Shown in pieces: positions 9,164-20,383 of a stretch of DNA of 64,000 nucleotides. Where the stretch lies: positions 62,001 through 126,000 of the forward strand of contig SHAP01000004.1 of NCBI GenBank assembly GCA_004213555.1. Direction: 5' to 3'. Below the pieces are notes generated by a model. It saw only the letters and a list, made by a program, of their open reading frames with translations. It was not told the DNA's origin and did not search any database. A program made the translations under genes and the position numbers. Within the stretch, counting starts at the first letter, position 1; each line of letters starts with the position of its first letter. The DNA comes from Phycisphaeraceae bacterium (lineage in GTDB: Bacteria; Planctomycetota; Phycisphaerae; Phycisphaerales; SM1A02).

Positions 9164-11503
9164 TCAACGACGGCGACGCGACTGTCGGCGACGTTCGCCC
9201 CGCTTGGTCGATTTGCCGTATTGCTTGCCGCCCAGGGGTCGATTGGAGCCGAAATCAGATTTGGGTTTGGGCGGAGCCCCAGTGCGTGGGGTCGAAACAA
9301 TGGAGACGTTCAGGGTGCGAGAAGACAGATCAACCGATTCCACCCGGACTCGCACTGGATCGCCGACCGCCAACATCCAACCCGAGCGGGGCGCCCAGGC
9401 TCGACCCAACGCAGGGTCCGACGACCATCGATCGGGGCGGCCCTCCGGCTCGGGCAAATTGTCCAGTCCGATCCAGCCCTCCACCAAAAATGGTTGCACT
9501 GCAACAGCCACCGCGGTCGTGGACACCCCGGCCACCGAGGCATCGAGTTCGGCGCCCATGAACTTCTCCGAGAGAAGTTGCAGAATGAGAAATTCTCGCA
9601 ACGATCGTTCTGCGGCCTCAGCATTGTCTTCGGTTTCAGAGCAATGGTCGCCAAGATCCTCAAGAACATCAATCTTGGGACACCGTTCGTCGGCCCTCAC
9701 CTTCCGACCCAGCCCGCCAAACTTTTTGGGGACGTCTTGGCCGTTGTCGGTTCGATCAAGAAAGGCATCCAGAGCCCGATGCGCTGTGAGATCGGGGAAC
9801 CGGCGGATCGGACTCGTGAAATGCACGTAATGGCGACTGGCCAAGGCGTAGTGGCCCACCATCGCGGGGGCATACGTGGCTTTGGTCAAAGTGCGTAAAA
9901 CGGCATATGAAACCGCACGCGACTGTGGCTTGCCTTTTACCGCATCCAGAAGGCGCTGAAGGTCATGCCGAGTGGGTTCCTCTGGAATGTCCATCCCAGC
10001 ATTTCGGGCCGCGATGCGTAGTTGTTGCATGTCCCCCCAACGAGGGTCAGGGTGAGTCCGGCGCAACACGGGAACTTCCAGCTTGGCGAACAATCGACCG
10101 ACAGCCTCGTTGGCCTCCACCATGAACATTTCGATCAAGGTGTGGGTAAAGGCATCATCCTCCGGTACCGCATCGGCGACACGACCGTCGTCGGCAAAGA
10201 CCAAATCAACATCAGGAAGATCCAGATGAATCATGCCGTCCCGGCGACGACGGGTTTGGATGATTTTGGCCAGCCGATCAGACATACGGAGGGCTTCAAG
10301 CAATTCCTCGGGATATTCGGCGGCGGTACGAGCAAATCCTTCTGCCGACTTCAAATCTCCTTCAATGACGGCTTGAGCCTCGCGATACGTAAACCGTTTG
10401 GACGAGCGGATCACGGTGGCGGCAAACCGCTCTCGCAATACTTTGCCCTTGCTATCAAGAGTGACAAACACACTCTTGGCCATACGCTCAACGCCAGGCT
10501 GCAATGAACACACCCCGTTGCTGAGCACTTCGGGCAACATGGGCAAGACCAGTCGAGGCAAGTAGGCACTGTTGCCTCGAGCCCGGGCCTCCTGATCCAA
10601 CGGTGAATCTGGGGGTACGAAAAAAGCGACGTCTGCGATGTGAATGCCAAGTTCCCACTCTTTGGCACGTGGGTCCCATCGAATGGAAATGGCATCGTCG
10701 AAGTCTTTGGAATCGTCGGGGTCGATCGTAAAGATCAATCGGTCGGTTAGGTCCTCCCTTGCCGCACGCTCCTCGGGCAAGGTGGCTTCAAAATCACGAG
10801 CAGCGTTGCCGGCCGCATCGAGGGCCGCATCATCGAAAGTGGTGTGCAGTCCGTGGGCTGCAATCACCGCCGCCGTTTCAACATCAGGTTCCCCAGCCGC
10901 ACCAAGGACTTCGACCACCACCCCCTCGGCGTGATAAGGCCCTTCCGGGAAGTGCACGATCTCCAAGACCACCTTGTCACCCAGGCTGACGTGCTTGGCA
11001 TCCGCATCCCGAACCACCACCAATTCACCAAGATCTCGGCCGTCCGGTTCGGCGATCCACCCCGAGCCGTGCTTGATCATGGTTCCTGTGAAACGGGTTC
11101 GACGCCGTTGCACCACTTCGACCACACGCCCCGAGCTTCGATCGCCTCGTCGACCATGCCTGACTTTGGCTTGCACCACATCCCCGGTCATCGCGCCACC
11201 GGTATCTTCAGCGGCGACGTACAGGTCCCCTTCCGCGAATGGGGTGGCGGTACGAACGAAACCGAATCCACGAGGGTGACGCTTGAACCGACCTTCAACT
11301 TGATCTGGCATTGCCGGCAGCGCCAAACAGCCCCGAAGCGCCACCAACGATTCCTCTTCAATCATCAAATCAAGACACTGCTCGAACAGGTGCAGCTCTT
11401 CATCTGGCACTGAAAGCTGATCGGCCAGCACCTCAAAAGGCTCTGGCCGGGCTTTGGGGTGAGCCAAATGATCCAGGATGCGTTGACGAAATCGGCGAGG
11501 CAC
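9164..11503 (-). CDS. rnr: Ribonuclease R (RNase II family 3'-5' exoribonuclease)
   Basis: 779 residues from GTG at 11503. An N-terminal winged-helix region (1-65) and cold-shock OB domains lead into the RNB catalytic domain, with the signature IDPDDSKDFDDAIS (four-Asp metal site, about 268-281). The RNB core continues through HYALASRHYVHFTSPIRRFPDL. An S1 domain follows (about 640-720), and a Lys/Arg-rich tail ends the protein. RNase R degrades structured RNA and acts in ribosome quality control and tmRNA-linked decay. It is 11 bases after the FmdB gene. Confidence 0.95.
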   Translation of the reverse strand: MPRRFRQRILDHLAHPKARPEPFEVLADQLSVPDEELHLFEQCLDLMIEEESLVALRGCLALPAMPDQVEGRFKRHPRGFGFVRTATPFAEGDLYVAAEDTGGAMTGDVVQAKVRHGRRGDRSSGRVVEVVQRRRTRFTGTMIKHGSGWIAEPDGRDLGELVVVRDADAKHVSLGDKVVLEIVHFPEGPYHAEGVVVEVLGAAGEPDVETAAVIAAHGLHTTFDDAALDAAGNAARDFEATLPEERAAREDLTDRLIFTIDPDDSKDFDDAISIRWDPRAKEWELGIHIADVAFFVPPDSPLDQEARARGNSAYLPRLVLPMLPEVLSNGVCSLQPGVERMAKSVFVTLDSKGKVLRERFAATVIRSSKRFTYREAQAVIEGDLKSAEGFARTAAEYPEELLEALRMSDRLAKIIQTRRRRDGMIHLDLPDVDLVFADDGRVADAVPEDDAFTHTLIEMFMVEANEAVGRLFAKLEVPVLRRTHPDPRWGDMQQLRIAARNAGMDIPEEPTRHDLQRLLDAVKGKPQSRAVSYAVLRTLTKATYAPAMVGHYALASRHYVHFTSPIRRFPDLTAHRALDAFLDRTDNGQDVPKKFGGLGRKVRADERCPKIDVLEDLGDHCSETEDNAEAAERSLREFLILQLLSEKFMGAELDASVAGVSTTAVAVAVQPFLVEGWIGLDNLPEPEGRPDRWSSDPALGRAWAPRSGWMLAVGDPVRVRVESVDLSSRTLNVSIVSTPRTGAPPKPKSDFGSNRPLGGKQYGKSTKRGERRRQSRRRR

Positions 11504-11514
11504 GGGAGTGGAGC

Positions 11515-11823
11515 CTAGTCCGACTTCGTAGATTTGGAACTTGCGATGGACTTTTTGGTTTTGGAATCACCTGAACTTTTGGGTTCGGCTTTCTTGTTGG
11601 GCTTCGACTCTGCCGCCTTGGCGTCTTTCTTGTAGCCCGCGCTGCGGTAATCGGTCTCGTAAAAACCTCCGCCTTTGAAGAGGACCGCCCCCCCAGTCCC
11701 GATAAGACGCTTTAGGTTTCGCGAACCACACTCTGGACACGTTCGCTTCACCTTGGCGGTCATGGACTGAAAAAGTTCAAAGGCGTGACCACAATCAGGA
11801 CATTCGTACTCATACGTGGGCAT
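11515..11823 (-). CDS. FmdB-family zinc-ribbon regulatory protein
   Basis: 102 residues. The N-terminus MPTYEYECPDCG with a second CPECG (about residues 9-12 and 29-32) makes the four-Cys ribbon of the FmdB/CxxC_CXXC_SSSS family. The C-terminal half is a Lys/Ser-rich disordered tail. The ATG overlaps the grpE stop by one base (TGATG). The molecular function of the family is not known; a link to the chaperone genes here is inferred only from coupling. Confidence 0.85.
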   Translation of the reverse strand: MPTYEYECPDCGHAFELFQSMTAKVKRTCPECGSRNLKRLIGTGGAVLFKGGGFYETDYRSAGYKKDAKAAESKPNKKAEPKSSGDSKTKKSIASSKSTKSD

Positions 11824-12401
11824 CAATCGGACTCCGAGGGTGTTCCAGAAGAAACCGCCACGACCGCGGGTCGAAGGACCATGTCGCCATGGACCCAACC
11901 GATTTGCAAGCGGTGAATAACGCACCCTTCGGCCACATCCTCACTCGGTTCATGCACCACAGCTTGGTGATGGTGGGCGTCAAAGTCTGCCCCGGGTTCA
12001 GGATCGATGGCCACCACACCCTGTCCATCCAATACTCGGCACATTTCGTCACGAACCAACTGCACTCCCGAGAAGATCGATTCCACAGAAACAGCTTTGG
12101 AATCTTGAGAGAGCGCCAGATCAACTTGATCGAGCACGCCAAGCAGAGGGCGAATGACATCCATGCGTCCGGACGCGACGGCTCTTTTTTCATTTTCCAA
12201 ACTGCGTCTCTGGAAGTTCTGAAAATCCGCCAAAGCACGTTGCCGAGCTTCGATGGCTTCAGCAAGTTCGGCCCGGAGGGTTTCCTCCGGCGACAATGCT
12301 GAAGCCTCTTCCGATTCGGAATCGGAGGAGGCCCCCGGTTGGTCCGGTGCGCTGTTGGTTGGTTCAACTTCAGATTCGGGTGTGGGTTCTTCTTCGTGCA
12401 T
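11823..12401 (-). CDS. grpE: GrpE nucleotide exchange factor
   Basis: 192 residues from ATG at 12401, two bases after the dnaJ stop. An acidic disordered N-terminus is followed by the long helix with RALADFQNFQRRSLENEK (about 58-75), the dimer-forming GrpE coiled coil. The beta-wing end VHGDMVLRPAVVAVSSG matches the family signature (G...LRPA.V.V). GrpE ejects ADP from DnaK. No dnaK lies in this window, although its two partners do. Confidence 0.93.
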   Translation of the reverse strand: MHEEEPTPESEVEPTNSAPDQPGASSDSESEEASALSPEETLRAELAEAIEARQRALADFQNFQRRSLENEKRAVASGRMDVIRPLLGVLDQVDLALSQDSKAVSVESIFSGVQLVRDEMCRVLDGQGVVAIDPEPGADFDAHHHQAVVHEPSEDVAEGCVIHRLQIGWVHGDMVLRPAVVAVSSGTPSESD

Positions 12402-12403
12402 GA

Positions 12404-13555
12404 TCAACGCCTCAATCTTTGACGCAGGCGGTCCCACCATGAACCACCACCGGTGATGTCCAAAGGATCTGGTTCAACCCGGATCCACTGCTCGAGTATG
12501 GCTCGTTGGTCCTGGTCGAGACGCTCTGGAACGACCAGTTGCAAAATCAAGACCAAGTCACCACGCCGCCCTGGCTTACCCAAGGGCACCAAGCCCCGAC
12601 CAGAGACACGAAGCACGTCTCCGTGCTGGCTTCCGGCCGGTACTTCAACATCAACATCCCCATCAAGTCCCTCCAAGGAGATCGATCCTCCCAGTGTGGC
12701 CAATCCGAACCCCATCGGGTGCGCCAACAGCAAATCATCGCCATCACGCTCGAATCGCTCGTGCTCAGCTTCACGAATGACCACGTGCAAATCACCACGC
12801 GTACCACTGCCGTTGGGCGATACTTCCGGGGCCGGAGGCTCACCTTCACCCGCGATACGGACCACCTGCCCCTCACGAACTCCTGCTGGAATTTTCACGT
12901 CCACCTGCTTTGCCACAGGCTTTCTGCCGCTGCCACGACAGTCGGTGCACTTCTTGGTGATCAACTTTCCCCGACCTCGGCATTGCGGACATGCGGCCAC
13001 CATTCGGAACATGCCGCCCAGCCCCTGCTGCATCACTTGACCCTGTCCCCCACAAGCGGCGCAAATTTCCGGTGAAGTTCCAGGAGCTGCTCCGGAACCT
13101 TCACAAGTGTCGCATACCTCGAGACGCTGGTACTCAACTGTACGTTCAGCGCCTTCAAGGATCTCGGACAACGTCAATTCGATCTCCGTCTCGAGATCAA
13201 AGCCTCGTTTGACTCCACGCTCACGGCGGCCTCCACCAAAGCCCCCCCCTCCTCCGCCAAAAATATCTTGGAACATGGAGAAGATGTCTTCAGTATTCAT
13301 CGACCCGAAGTCATGTCCGGGGGTCCCACGAAGACCTTCGTGACCAAATTGGTCATACCGCTGCCGGCGATCGCCATCCGACAAAACCTCGTACGCCTCT
13401 GAAGCCTCCTTAAAAGAAGCTTCGGCTTCGGTATCACCTGGGTTGCGATCGGGATGAAACTTCATGGCCAAGCGGCGGTACGAACGCTTGATGTCATCGG
13501 CAGACGCCGATCGATCAACCCCCAGCACTTCGTAATAGTCACGCTTTACAGCCAC
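12404..13555 (-). CDS. dnaJ: Chaperone DnaJ (Hsp40 class I)
   Basis: 383 residues from GTG at 13555, with AGGA about eight bases upstream. The J domain carries HPD ([10 protein letters not shown], about 32-41), followed by a Gly/Phe-rich linker ([11 protein letters not shown]). Four zinc-finger repeats are present: [24 protein letters not shown] and CTDCRGSG. Substrate-binding C-terminal domains follow. It delivers clients to DnaK. It starts just beyond the groEL terminator, so it may have its own promoter there or rely on read-through. Confidence 0.95.
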   Translation of the reverse strand: MAVKRDYYEVLGVDRSASADDIKRSYRRLAMKFHPDRNPGDTEAEASFKEASEAYEVLSDGDRRQRYDQFGHEGLRGTPGHDFGSMNTEDIFSMFQDIFGGGGGGFGGGRRERGVKRGFDLETEIELTLSEILEGAERTVEYQRLEVCDTCEGSGAAPGTSPEICAACGGQGQVMQQGLGGMFRMVAACPQCRGRGKLITKKCTDCRGSGRKPVAKQVDVKIPAGVREGQVVRIAGEGEPPAPEVSPNGSGTRGDLHVVIREAEHERFERDGDDLLLAHPMGFGLATLGGSISLEGLDGDVDVEVPAGSQHGDVLRVSGRGLVPLGKPGRRGDLVLILQLVVPERLDQDQRAILEQWIRVEPDPLDITGGGSWWDRLRQRLRR

Positions 13556-13578
13556 GAATGGTTCCTGTGCAGACAAAG

Positions 13579-13613
13579 AAAGGTCGAGCAAGCTTCACGC
13601 TTGCTCGACCTTT
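13579..13613 (-). terminator. Hairpin terminator after the chaperonin genes
   Basis: A perfect 15-bp inverted repeat (AAAGGTCGAGCAAGC and its complement) with a 5-base loop stands 16 bases after the second groEL stop and 23 bases before the dnaJ start. On the minus strand it ends in a T-rich CTTTCTTTG. It probably separates the chaperonin mRNA from dnaJ, fully or partly. Confidence 0.7.
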
Positions 13614-13629
13614 GGTTCTTCAGAACGAA

Positions 13630-15243
13630 TCAGGCGGTCGCGCCAGTGACGGGCTCAGCCTTTTCCTCGAGATCAGTCAACACGACATCCGTGGTCAACA
13701 TCAATCCCGCTACGGAGGCGGCATGGCGGATGCACGTCTTCACGACCAAAGCAGGGTCAAGGATGCCTGCCTTCACAAGGTCCTCGTAGGTGCCAGAACC
13801 AGCGTTGAAGCCTTGGGCCCCCTTGCTCTCCAGCACTTTTTCAACCACAACGTCTCCATCGTGCCCTGCGTTGTCCGAGATCTGGCGGGCGGGAGCGCGA
13901 AGAGCTTCGGCGAGAATTTCAAATCCAAGCTTTTCATCGCCTTTGCCCTTACGACGGCCTTCGGTTACTGCAGCGATGGCTCGGAGGGCGGCAACCCCGC
14001 CACCTGGAACAAATCCTTCTTTGGCCGCAGCTCGGGTGGCGTGGATGGCGTCATCAACACGATCCTTTCGCTCCTTCATTTCGACCTCGGTGTGACCACC
14101 AACCCGAAGAACCGCGACGCCGCCGGTCAATTTCGCCAGACGCTCTTGCAATTTTTCGCGGTCGTAGTCGCTGGTGGACTGCTGGATCTGCGCTTCGATT
14201 TGGCTCACACGTGCCTTGACGGCAGATTTTTTGCCCGCACCTTCGACAACAACCGTGCTGTCCTTGTTAACGACAATCTTCTTGGCGCTCCCAAGCTCTT
14301 TGAGCTCGACCTCTTCCAAATTCCGGCCAAGGTCTTCCGAGAAGAAGGTGGCACCGGTCATCTCCGCAATATCACCAAGCATGGCCTTGCGTCGGTCACC
14401 AAAGCCAGGTGCTTTGACGGCAGCGACTTTGAGAACACCGCGCAACTGGTTGACCACCAGGGCCGCCAAGGCTTCGTTTTCAACCTCTTCCGCAATGATC
14501 AACAAAGGCTTGCCGTCGGTGGCCACCTTGTTCAGCAAGGGAAGCAGATCCGCAAGGTTGGAGATCTTCTTTTCGTGAATCAGAACTCGGGCATCTTCAA
14601 GGACGCACTCCGCGCCTTTGGGATCGGTCATGAAATACGGAGACAGCCAGCCCTTGTCAAAGCTCATGCCTTCCACAAAGTCCAATGTGGTTTCGAGGCT
14701 TTTTCCTTCTTCAACTTCAACGACCCCATCGGCACCGACGGTGTCAATGGCTTGGGCAATCATGGCGCCCAACTCGCGGTCGTGGTTGGCTGAAACCGTG
14801 GCCACCTTTTGAAGGTCTTCCATCTTTTTGCATGGCTTGGCGAGTTCGTCTATCGCATCGCAAGCCACTTCTGCTGCGGCCACCACCCCACGCTGGATGG
14901 CCACGGCGTTTGCTCCGGTTGCGACTTGCTTCAGACCCTGCTCAAGAATGGCGTGCGCCAGGACCGTGGCGGCGGTGGTGCCGTCTCCCGCAACATCCGC
15001 GGTTTTTTTGGCCACCTGATGCACCATCTTGGCCCCCATATTTTCGAAGGGATGCGCCAATTCAACTTCGCGGGCGACGCTCACACCATCCTTGGTGACC
15101 GCAGGGCCGCCAAAGGATTTCTGCAATACCACGTGACGACCGGTAGGTCCCATTGTGACGGCCACTGCACGAGCGATCTGCTCGGCACCGGAGAGAAGGG
15201 ACAGACGCGCGTCGGCGTCAAACTTCATTTGTTTCGCAGACAT
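13630..15243 (-). CDS. groEL: GroEL-type chaperonin, second copy without a GGM tail
   Basis: 537 residues. [10 protein letters not shown], the GroEL ATP-binding loop, and [15 protein letters not shown] are present, so the ATPase site looks intact. Unlike the copy at 15634 it ends in [12 protein letters not shown], without a Gly-Met tail, and several N-terminal positions differ ([19 protein letters not shown]). It begins nine bases after groES. Such divergent second copies often have a specialised client set; that is inference here. Both copies keep key apical residues, so a dead subunit is unlikely. Confidence 0.95.
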   Translation of the reverse strand: MSAKQMKFDADARLSLLSGAEQIARAVAVTMGPTGRHVVLQKSFGGPAVTKDGVSVAREVELAHPFENMGAKMVHQVAKKTADVAGDGTTAATVLAHAILEQGLKQVATGANAVAIQRGVVAAAEVACDAIDELAKPCKKMEDLQKVATVSANHDRELGAMIAQAIDTVGADGVVEVEEGKSLETTLDFVEGMSFDKGWLSPYFMTDPKGAECVLEDARVLIHEKKISNLADLLPLLNKVATDGKPLLIIAEEVENEALAALVVNQLRGVLKVAAVKAPGFGDRRKAMLGDIAEMTGATFFSEDLGRNLEEVELKELGSAKKIVVNKDSTVVVEGAGKKSAVKARVSQIEAQIQQSTSDYDREKLQERLAKLTGGVAVLRVGGHTEVEMKERKDRVDDAIHATRAAAKEGFVPGGGVAALRAIAAVTEGRRKGKGDEKLGFEILAEALRAPARQISDNAGHDGDVVVEKVLESKGAQGFNAGSGTYEDLVKAGILDPALVVKTCIRHAASVAGLMLTTDVVLTDLEEKAEPVTGATA

Positions 15244-15252
15244 GGGTACTCC

Positions 15253-15543
15253 TCAGCCCTCAATCACACCAAGAAGCTCGCTCTCGCGAACAATGATGTG
15301 GGTGGTGTTTTTGATTTCAATTTCGGTTCCGGCGTATTTGCCATACACCACGATGTCGCCTTTTTTCACGGCTGGCTTCACGCGTTCGCCGTTGTCCAAT
15401 CGTCGGCCTGGACCCACCGAAACCACTTTGCCCTGCATGGGCTTTTCTTTGGCGGTTTCTGGAAGGTAAATGCCAGACTCCGTTCGGGTTTCGGCGTCGG
15501 CTGGCTTGATCACAATTCGATCTTCGAGGGGTTGAACAGACAT
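15253..15543 (-). CDS. groES: Co-chaperonin GroES
   Basis: 96 residues, full length. MSVQPLEDRIVIKPADAE opens the beta barrel. The mobile loop (ESGIYLPETAKEKP, about 22-35) and the GDIVVYGKYAGTEI segment are typical. GroES caps the GroEL ring. CTGGAG lies about nine bases before the ATG. It lies between two groEL genes, which makes it the shared lid for both rings. Confidence 0.96.
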   Translation of the reverse strand: MSVQPLEDRIVIKPADAETRTESGIYLPETAKEKPMQGKVVSVGPGRRLDNGERVKPAVKKGDIVVYGKYAGTEIEIKNTTHIIVRESELLGVIEG

Positions 15544-15633
15544 GTTCTTGTTCTCCAGAGTGTGTTCTTGTTGATGTGTTCGTCGTTTGAAGTTCTGCGA
15601 AGCTGGTTGATGAATTTGGGCAAGAGCGGTGGT

Positions 15634-17340
<1,707 letters not shown>

Positions 17341-17515
17341 GTGGATCGTCTCCTGACGGGCGGGAATCGGTCTTTGGGTCGAAGGGGCGTACGAAAGCCC
17401 TCCAGGATTCAAGACAGATGCAATCCGCGCGCCACCGCCAACCGCCGCTTTTCAGGGCTTTCGGTCTGCCGCCCATCCCCCATCTTGCCCATGCCCTGCC
17501 ATCTTGGCGGTCGAT

Positions 17516-18391
17516 CTAGGGTCGGCCCCAACCTCGCAACAACGCCTCGTCTTCGGCCCACAGGAGGGTCCGCAGCCGAGGTGACGGCCCACAAAGTGAC
17601 TCGGAAATCCAGCGAACATTCCTGCGGAAATACAAGAACCCCACCACCAAGAGCCCGGAAGAAATGGTCAAAAGGACGGTCGAAAATCCTGGAGCCCAGG
17701 GCCAACCATCCGCCCCACGTCGCCAGGCTTCGAGGAACAGTCCCCCCGCCAACATCAAACTGGCCAAGGCCATTTCAAACAAACGCTGTCGCTCCGGTCC
17801 GGCTTCACGAAATACCCTAGAGCGGGCCCCAATGGACCGAACACAGGATCGGAAACCCAACAAGGCCAAGGCCAAGGCCAAAGCGGCCAGTGCTGGCATC
17901 CCCGCGGCATTTCCAGCAGAAATACCAAGCAAACCCAGACGGAACAGTCGAAGCGGCCAGCCAAGAGGGTGGCGTTCTTGACCCAGTCCCAAAGAACAGA
18001 CAACCATCAACAGCGGGACCACGGTGATGCCAATTTCTGACCAAGATCCCGCCGATTGCATTAAAAATTCAAGGGAGGTGCCAAAGGAAACCTGACTGGA
18101 GGCATGCCAAGCCAGAGCCACGGCCGCCAAGCCCGACAGCAATGTGAAGCCGTCTGCCATGCAGACCAATCTTTTGGCCACCCGATGCGGATGGTCGAGC
18201 AGTGGCAGACGATCTCGCTCCGGATCAAGCCAACGCAGAACCGAAGGCCAAACCGGGCGTCCACATTCGGGGCAACGCCCCTCCAATTGAACCCCTTTGA
18301 CATCGAATCCACAGTGGCGACATTCAAGAGATTGCGCCAGCCTGCGGCCACGAAGTTCCTTTGGTGGGATTGAATCTTGGAGAGCGGCCAC
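17516..18391 (-). CDS. Zinc-ribbon membrane protein of unknown function
   Basis: 291 residues. An N-terminal ribbon, CRHCGFDVKGV...GRCPECG (about residues 24-45), is of the type common in planctomycete membrane proteins. Five to six hydrophobic helices follow (for example LLSGLAAVALAW, ITVVPLLMVVCSLGLG, LAALALALALLG, VLLTISSGLLVVGFLY). The start appears to be GTG at 18391, only 23 bases from the divergent moxR start. The molecular role is not known. Confidence 0.75.
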   Translation of the reverse strand: MAALQDSIPPKELRGRRLAQSLECRHCGFDVKGVQLEGRCPECGRPVWPSVLRWLDPERDRLPLLDHPHRVAKRLVCMADGFTLLSGLAAVALAWHASSQVSFGTSLEFLMQSAGSWSEIGITVVPLLMVVCSLGLGQERHPLGWPLRLFRLGLLGISAGNAAGMPALAALALALALLGFRSCVRSIGARSRVFREAGPERQRLFEMALASLMLAGGLFLEAWRRGADGWPWAPGFSTVLLTISSGLLVVGFLYFRRNVRWISESLCGPSPRLRTLLWAEDEALLRGWGRP

Positions 18392-18414
18392 CGTCCGAGG
18401 ATAGGATCAAAGCT

Positions 18415-19326
18415 GTGAACGTACGAGAGACCCTTGAAAATCTTCGATCTGGACTGGCTTCGATCCATCTCGGCGGCGATGTGCTTATTGAGAGAACCTT
18501 AATTTGCGCCATTGCCGGGGGTCATTTGTTGATCGAAGATCGCCCGGGGACAGGAAAAACACTGTTGGCCCGCGGGTTGACCCGGCTTTTGGGCGGGAAA
18601 TTTTCGCGAATTCAAGGCACCCCAGACCTTCTTCCAGCCGACCTCACTGGCGCGGCCGTCCCCGGCCCCAACGGTCTGCACTTTGAACCTGGCCCAGTTT
18701 TCGCCGAGTGCCTCTTGTTCGATGAAATCAACCGCGCAACACCTCGGACGCAATCAGCACTCCTCGAAGCCATGGCCGAAGGGGCCGTCACCGTCGATGG
18801 AACCCGGCACGCGCTGCCTGAAGTGTTCTTCGTGGTGGCCACCCAAAATCCCCAAGAAGAAGAGGGGACCTTCCCCCTGCCGGAAAGTCAACTTGATCGC
18901 TTCTTGATGCTCGTCACTCCTGGATATCCGTCGGCCGAAGATGAACAACGCATTTTGCGCGAACGCCCCAACGATCGAACTCTCCCGAAGCTGACCGAGG
19001 TCATGTCCCCAAAAGACATGTTGGCCCTCAGACAACAAGCCGATGGCATACATCTGGCTGAAGACGCAGAAAGATGGATCGTGGCGTTTGCCCAAGCCAC
19101 CCGGCTGCACGATCAACTGCATTTGGGTCTTTCCCCCCGTGGATCACTCGCCATCGCCACGGTGGCACGCACGCAGGCTTTGTTGGCCGGTCGTGATCAT
19201 GTCCGTCCGGAAGATATTCGACAACACCTGATCCCAACCGTGGCACATCGACTGCGCACTCACAGTGGCACCGCGATTGAGCCCATTGTCGACAGCATCG
19301 CCGACGACATAGCATGGGCCGTGTGA
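18415..19326 (+). CDS. MoxR-family AAA+ ATPase
   Basis: 303 residues from GTG at 18415. Walker A is DRPGTGKT (about 42-49) and Walker B is LLFDEINRA (about 100-108). The sensor region VATQNPQEEEGTFPLPESQLDRF is the diagnostic MoxR block. MoxR ATPases are chaperone-like and usually sit with DUF58 and von Willebrand-type genes. Here the partner is instead a small membrane protein that overlaps its 3' end. Function beyond ATPase is inferred from the family. Confidence 0.92.
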   Translation: MNVRETLENLRSGLASIHLGGDVLIERTLICAIAGGHLLIEDRPGTGKTLLARGLTRLLGGKFSRIQGTPDLLPADLTGAAVPGPNGLHFEPGPVFAECLLFDEINRATPRTQSALLEAMAEGAVTVDGTRHALPEVFFVVATQNPQEEEGTFPLPESQLDRFLMLVTPGYPSAEDEQRILRERPNDRTLPKLTEVMSPKDMLALRQQADGIHLAEDAERWIVAFAQATRLHDQLHLGLSPRGSLAIATVARTQALLAGRDHVRPEDIRQHLIPTVAHRLRTHSGTAIEPIVDSIADDIAWAV

Positions 19327-19832
19327 AATCCAATCACGATCCACTTCGCACGGTACTCACACCTATTGCTTCCGCGGTGATCCTGTTGATTTTGACCGGG
19401 TGGGTTGGCCTGGCCCACAAACCTGAACCCGAAGTTCTCAACGGGGCCGGGGTGGTGCCTGCGATTCGTGAAGCACTACGCATGATCGCCCTCCTCCCAA
19501 GCGAACTGCATCAGGATCTGTTGCAATCATTGGGATCAACGCTTTTGACTTTGGCCTTGGCCGGAGGGGGGAGCCTGGTCGTGGTTCTGAAAAGCACCAC
19601 CGAAATCAGCTCGGGAAAATCCCGCCTCTTCACGCTGCTGGCCTGTGTTGCCGTCCTCAGCACGCAACTTGTGCTGTACAGCAACCAAACCGGTGCAGGA
19701 CTCCAAGCCGTCCTTATGGTCACGCTCGGCTTGCTGTGTCGGACGAACACATGCATGATGGTGCAAACCACCACCAAGCTTTCGGCTGTCATCGGATGGT
19801 TGGCTTGGGCGGGCACCAGCGCTCTCGCCTGA
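19314..19832 (+). CDS. Small membrane protein coupled to moxR
   Basis: 172 residues, beginning 13 bases inside the end of moxR. There are about four hydrophobic segments: TPIASAVILLILTGWVGLA, LLTLALAGGGSLVVVL, LFTLLACVAVLSTQLVL and AVIGWLAWAGTSALA. No family was recognised. The overlap argues for co-expression with the ATPase. Its stop is 12 bases from the convergent hpt stop. Confidence 0.6.
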   Translation: MGRVKSNHDPLRTVLTPIASAVILLILTGWVGLAHKPEPEVLNGAGVVPAIREALRMIALLPSELHQDLLQSLGSTLLTLALAGGGSLVVVLKSTTEISSGKSRLFTLLACVAVLSTQLVLYSNQTGAGLQAVLMVTLGLLCRTNTCMMVQTTTKLSAVIGWLAWAGTSALA

Positions 19833-19843
19833 GCGCTGAACCA

Positions 19844-20383
19844 TCAGCCCAAGGTTTCTTGGTCCAAAACCCTCACGTCGGGCAGTTCTCGGTACCGACC
19901 ATCGTGATCAAGGCCGTATCCAATCACAAAGCAATCTGGAACCTCAAACCCAACAAAATCAGCTTCAACCACCGGAGGGTTCTGACGTTGCTTGCGCAAC
20001 AAAACTGCAGAACGGACTTCGATCGCTCCGCGTTGACGAAGTGCTTCTTTGACGGTGGCCAAAGTTTGTCCGGTGTCGAGAATGTCGTCCAGAAGCAATA
20101 CGCGGCGTCCTTGAACATCCTCCCGAAACAAGCCAAGTTCCACTTGCCCAGTACTGCTTGTGGCCGCGCCGGGATAACTGCTGGCGGCCAACCCCGCCAA
20201 CTGCAGCGGCAGCGACAACCGGCGAATCAAGTCGGCCGCAAACAGCAACGCGCCATCAAGAACGGGAACAAACAGCACCGCGTCTCGGCCACCGCGGTAC
20301 TCACGCTCAATTTCGCTGGCCATGGCGTCCACCCGCCCAGCGATGCGGCGACGGTCAATGAGAACCCGACCTGGTGCGTTCAT
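19844..20383 (-). CDS. hpt: Hypoxanthine phosphoribosyltransferase
   Basis: 179 residues from ATG at 20383, overlapping the mgtE stop by four bases. The PRPP-binding loop RRVLLLDDILDTGQTL (about 95-110) has the two acidic residues typical of the family. FVPVLDGALLFAADLIRRL and VGFEVPDCFVIGYGLD complete the active site. It salvages hypoxanthine or guanine with PRPP. Pairing with a magnesium transporter is fitting for a Mg-dependent enzyme but may be accidental. Confidence 0.93.
   Translation of the reverse strand: MNAPGRVLIDRRRIAGRVDAMASEIEREYRGGRDAVLFVPVLDGALLFAADLIRRLSLPLQLAGLAASSYPGAATSSTGQVELGLFREDVQGRRVLLLDDILDTGQTLATVKEALRQRGAIEVRSAVLLRKQRQNPPVVEADFVGFEVPDCFVIGYGLDHDGRYRELPDVRVLDQETLG

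Noticed and set aside
13558-14793. A 411-codon plus-strand ORF opposite the second groEL
   Set aside because: Antisense shadow of groEL with no recognisable protein features.
17382-17413. Sigma-32-like CTTGAA and CCCCTT boxes upstream of groEL
   Set aside because: The spacing is 20 bases, outside the 13-17 base range, and no CIRCE repeat is present either.
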